Assembly: GCF_001523745.2 (NCBI RefSeq)
Contig: NZ_CP013387.1
Span: 2,232,001-2,296,000, forward strand
Source of the DNA: Burkholderia mayonis
Lineage (GTDB): Bacteria > Pseudomonadota > Gammaproteobacteria > Burkholderiales > Burkholderiaceae
Reading direction: 5' to 3'
Length of the DNA: 64,000 bases
Of the stretch, positions 63,096-64,000 are shown piece by piece. Below the pieces are notes generated by a model. The model saw only the letters and a list, made by a program, of their open reading frames with translations. It did not search any database and was not told the DNA's origin. Positions within the stretch are counted from its first letter, which is position 1. Every line of letters begins with the position of its first letter. The translations under genes and the position numbers were made by a program.

Positions 63096-64000
63096 TCACA
63101 CGGCGCTCGCATCCTTCGGTATCCGAAGTCCCGCGAGAAAGCCGCGCGGCGTGTAGCGCATCAGGATCTGTCCGCGATGCTTCGCGGCCGTCGCGCGCAC
63201 GAACGCGAGCCCGAGCCCGAAGCCGCCGCGCTGCGCGCCGCCCGCGGGCACGAGCCGCACGAAAGATTCGGTCGCGGCCGCGCGCTGCTCGGGCGCGATG
63301 CCCGCGCCTTCGTCCTCGACGCCGATCAGCCAGCAGTCGCCGTCCTCGACGAGCGTGCAGCGCACCTCGGAGCCCGCGGGACCGTACTTCAGCGCGTTGT
63401 CGACGAGATTCGCGACCGCGCGCGTCAGCATCATCCGGTCGCCGATGCACAGGCATTCGGTAGGCGGCACGTCGGCGCGTACGCGGCTGCCGACGCTGCC
63501 CGCCTTCTCCCACATCTGGTCGACCGCGTCGAGCACGACCTCGTTCAGGCTCACCGTCTCGCTCGGCCGCTTCTCCGATTGCGCGCGCGTCAGATGAATG
63601 AAGCCGTCGGCGAGCGCGAGCGCGCGGCGCGCGTGCGTCTCGATCCGCTCGAGGATCGGCGGCATCGCGCCGCGCTCGTTGCGATAGACGTCGAGGAGCG
63701 CAAGGATCGACGTCTGCGGCGTGCGCATGTCGTGCGACAGGAAGTCGAGCACTTCGTCGCGCTGCCGCAGCGTCAGATACGAGTTCGAGTGGTAGCGGAT
63801 GCGCGCGATCAACTCGATCGTGTCGGGCAGCTTGACGAGATAATCGTTCGCGCCGGCGACGAACGCCGCGCGCTTGACGTCGGGCTCCTCTTTCGCCGAC
63901 AGCACGATGATCGGCACGCGCGCCGTCTGCGCGTCGGCACGCCATGCGCGCACGAGTTCGAGGCCGTCGATGTCGGGCATCACGAGATCCTGCAGGATCA
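63096..64000 (-). CDS. Receiver-histidine kinase hybrid, 5' end outside window (WspHRR-like)
   Basis: The visible 301 codons start inside a receiver domain (LQDLVMPDIDGLEL with the phosphorylated Asp), continue into a HisKA domain (DEVLDFLSHDMRTPQTSILALLD, catalytic His in SHDMRTP) and a HATPase domain (DNALKYGP, VEDEGAGIAPEQ, GGFGLGLAFVRA). There is no GGDEF domain in the visible part. The gene is in the place where Burkholderia wsp clusters carry wspHRR. It is followed by 171 bases and then wspA. The start and full receiver lie beyond the edge. Confidence 0.88.
   Translation of the reverse strand, partial: ILQDLVMPDIDGLELVRAWRADAQTARVPIIVLSAKEEPDVKRAAFVAGANDYLVKLPDTIELIARIRYHSNSYLTLRQRDEVLDFLSHDMRTPQTSILALLDVYRNERGAMPPILERIETHARRALALADGFIHLTRAQSEKRPSETVSLNEVVLDAVDQMWEKAGSVGSRVRADVPPTECLCIGDRMMLTRAVANLVDNALKYGPAGSEVRCTLVEDGDCWLIGVEDEGAGIAPEQRAAATESFVRLVPAGGAQRGGFGLGLAFVRATAAKHRGQILMRYTPRGFLAGLRIPKDASAV

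Overview
The window looks like part of the second chromosome of a Burkholderia of the pseudomallei/thailandensis group. It is very GC-rich. It carries a Wsp chemosensory operon without wspR, an ECF42/DGPF operon, a bce/bec-type exopolysaccharide edge and many short tandem repeats between genes. The species call is inference from gene content and style; no rRNA or tRNA gene is present to anchor it. I found no CRISPR array and no intact insertion sequence.

Left part (1-16.5 kb). The 5' end of a polyprenyl-phosphate glycosylphosphotransferase gene faces away from manC (GDP-mannose supply), so this is the edge of an exopolysaccharide locus. A protein with a transposase-type DUF4096 domain follows. 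Next come a DUF3501 / CCG-type Fe-S protein / rubrerythrin operon, a Tat-type lipoprotein amidase, and an ECF42 sigma-factor operon with two YCII (DGPF) proteins and a SRPBCC protein. An ExeM-type secreted nuclease, a DUF883 membrane protein, a SYLF lipoprotein and an AI-2E family permease close this part.

Middle part (16.5-41 kb). A ZnuD-like TonB receptor is preceded by two near-identical 18-bp palindromes, candidate Zur boxes. A Bcr/CflA exporter is divergent from it. A LysR regulator is divergent from an acyl-CoA dehydrogenase / APH-type kinase / histidine phosphatase / SDR / SDR operon, with an MDR reductase further downstream; the set resembles systems for 4-hydroxyacyl-CoA breakdown. 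Then come OsmC, a secreted DUF3472 protein, a DyP peroxidase, an ABC exporter, an isonitrile-hydratase-like protein divergent from a GlxA-type AraC regulator, a TrpRS and a glycine-zipper lipoprotein.

Accessory patch (41-50.5 kb). A truncated AraC gene and an AT-richer MpaB-type (DUF2236) gene lie beside an AraC-regulated two-gene operon. That operon encodes a GMC oxidoreductase and a fused Baeyer-Villiger monooxygenase-esterase, which could turn an alcohol into a ketone, then an ester, then acid plus alcohol. Two frameshifted gene remnants (SRPBCC, DUF4180) follow, so the patch appears to be under turnover.

Right part (50.6-64 kb). A CPBP protease precedes a CLC-type exporter gene whose leader contains a convincing fluoride riboswitch; a haloacid dehalogenase gene lies immediately upstream. 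The rest is a tightly overlapping wspABCDEF-like operon (receptor, two CheW, CheR, CheA-CheY, CheB), followed at the window edge by a receiver-histidine kinase gene that matches the position of the wspHRR gene described in Burkholderia.
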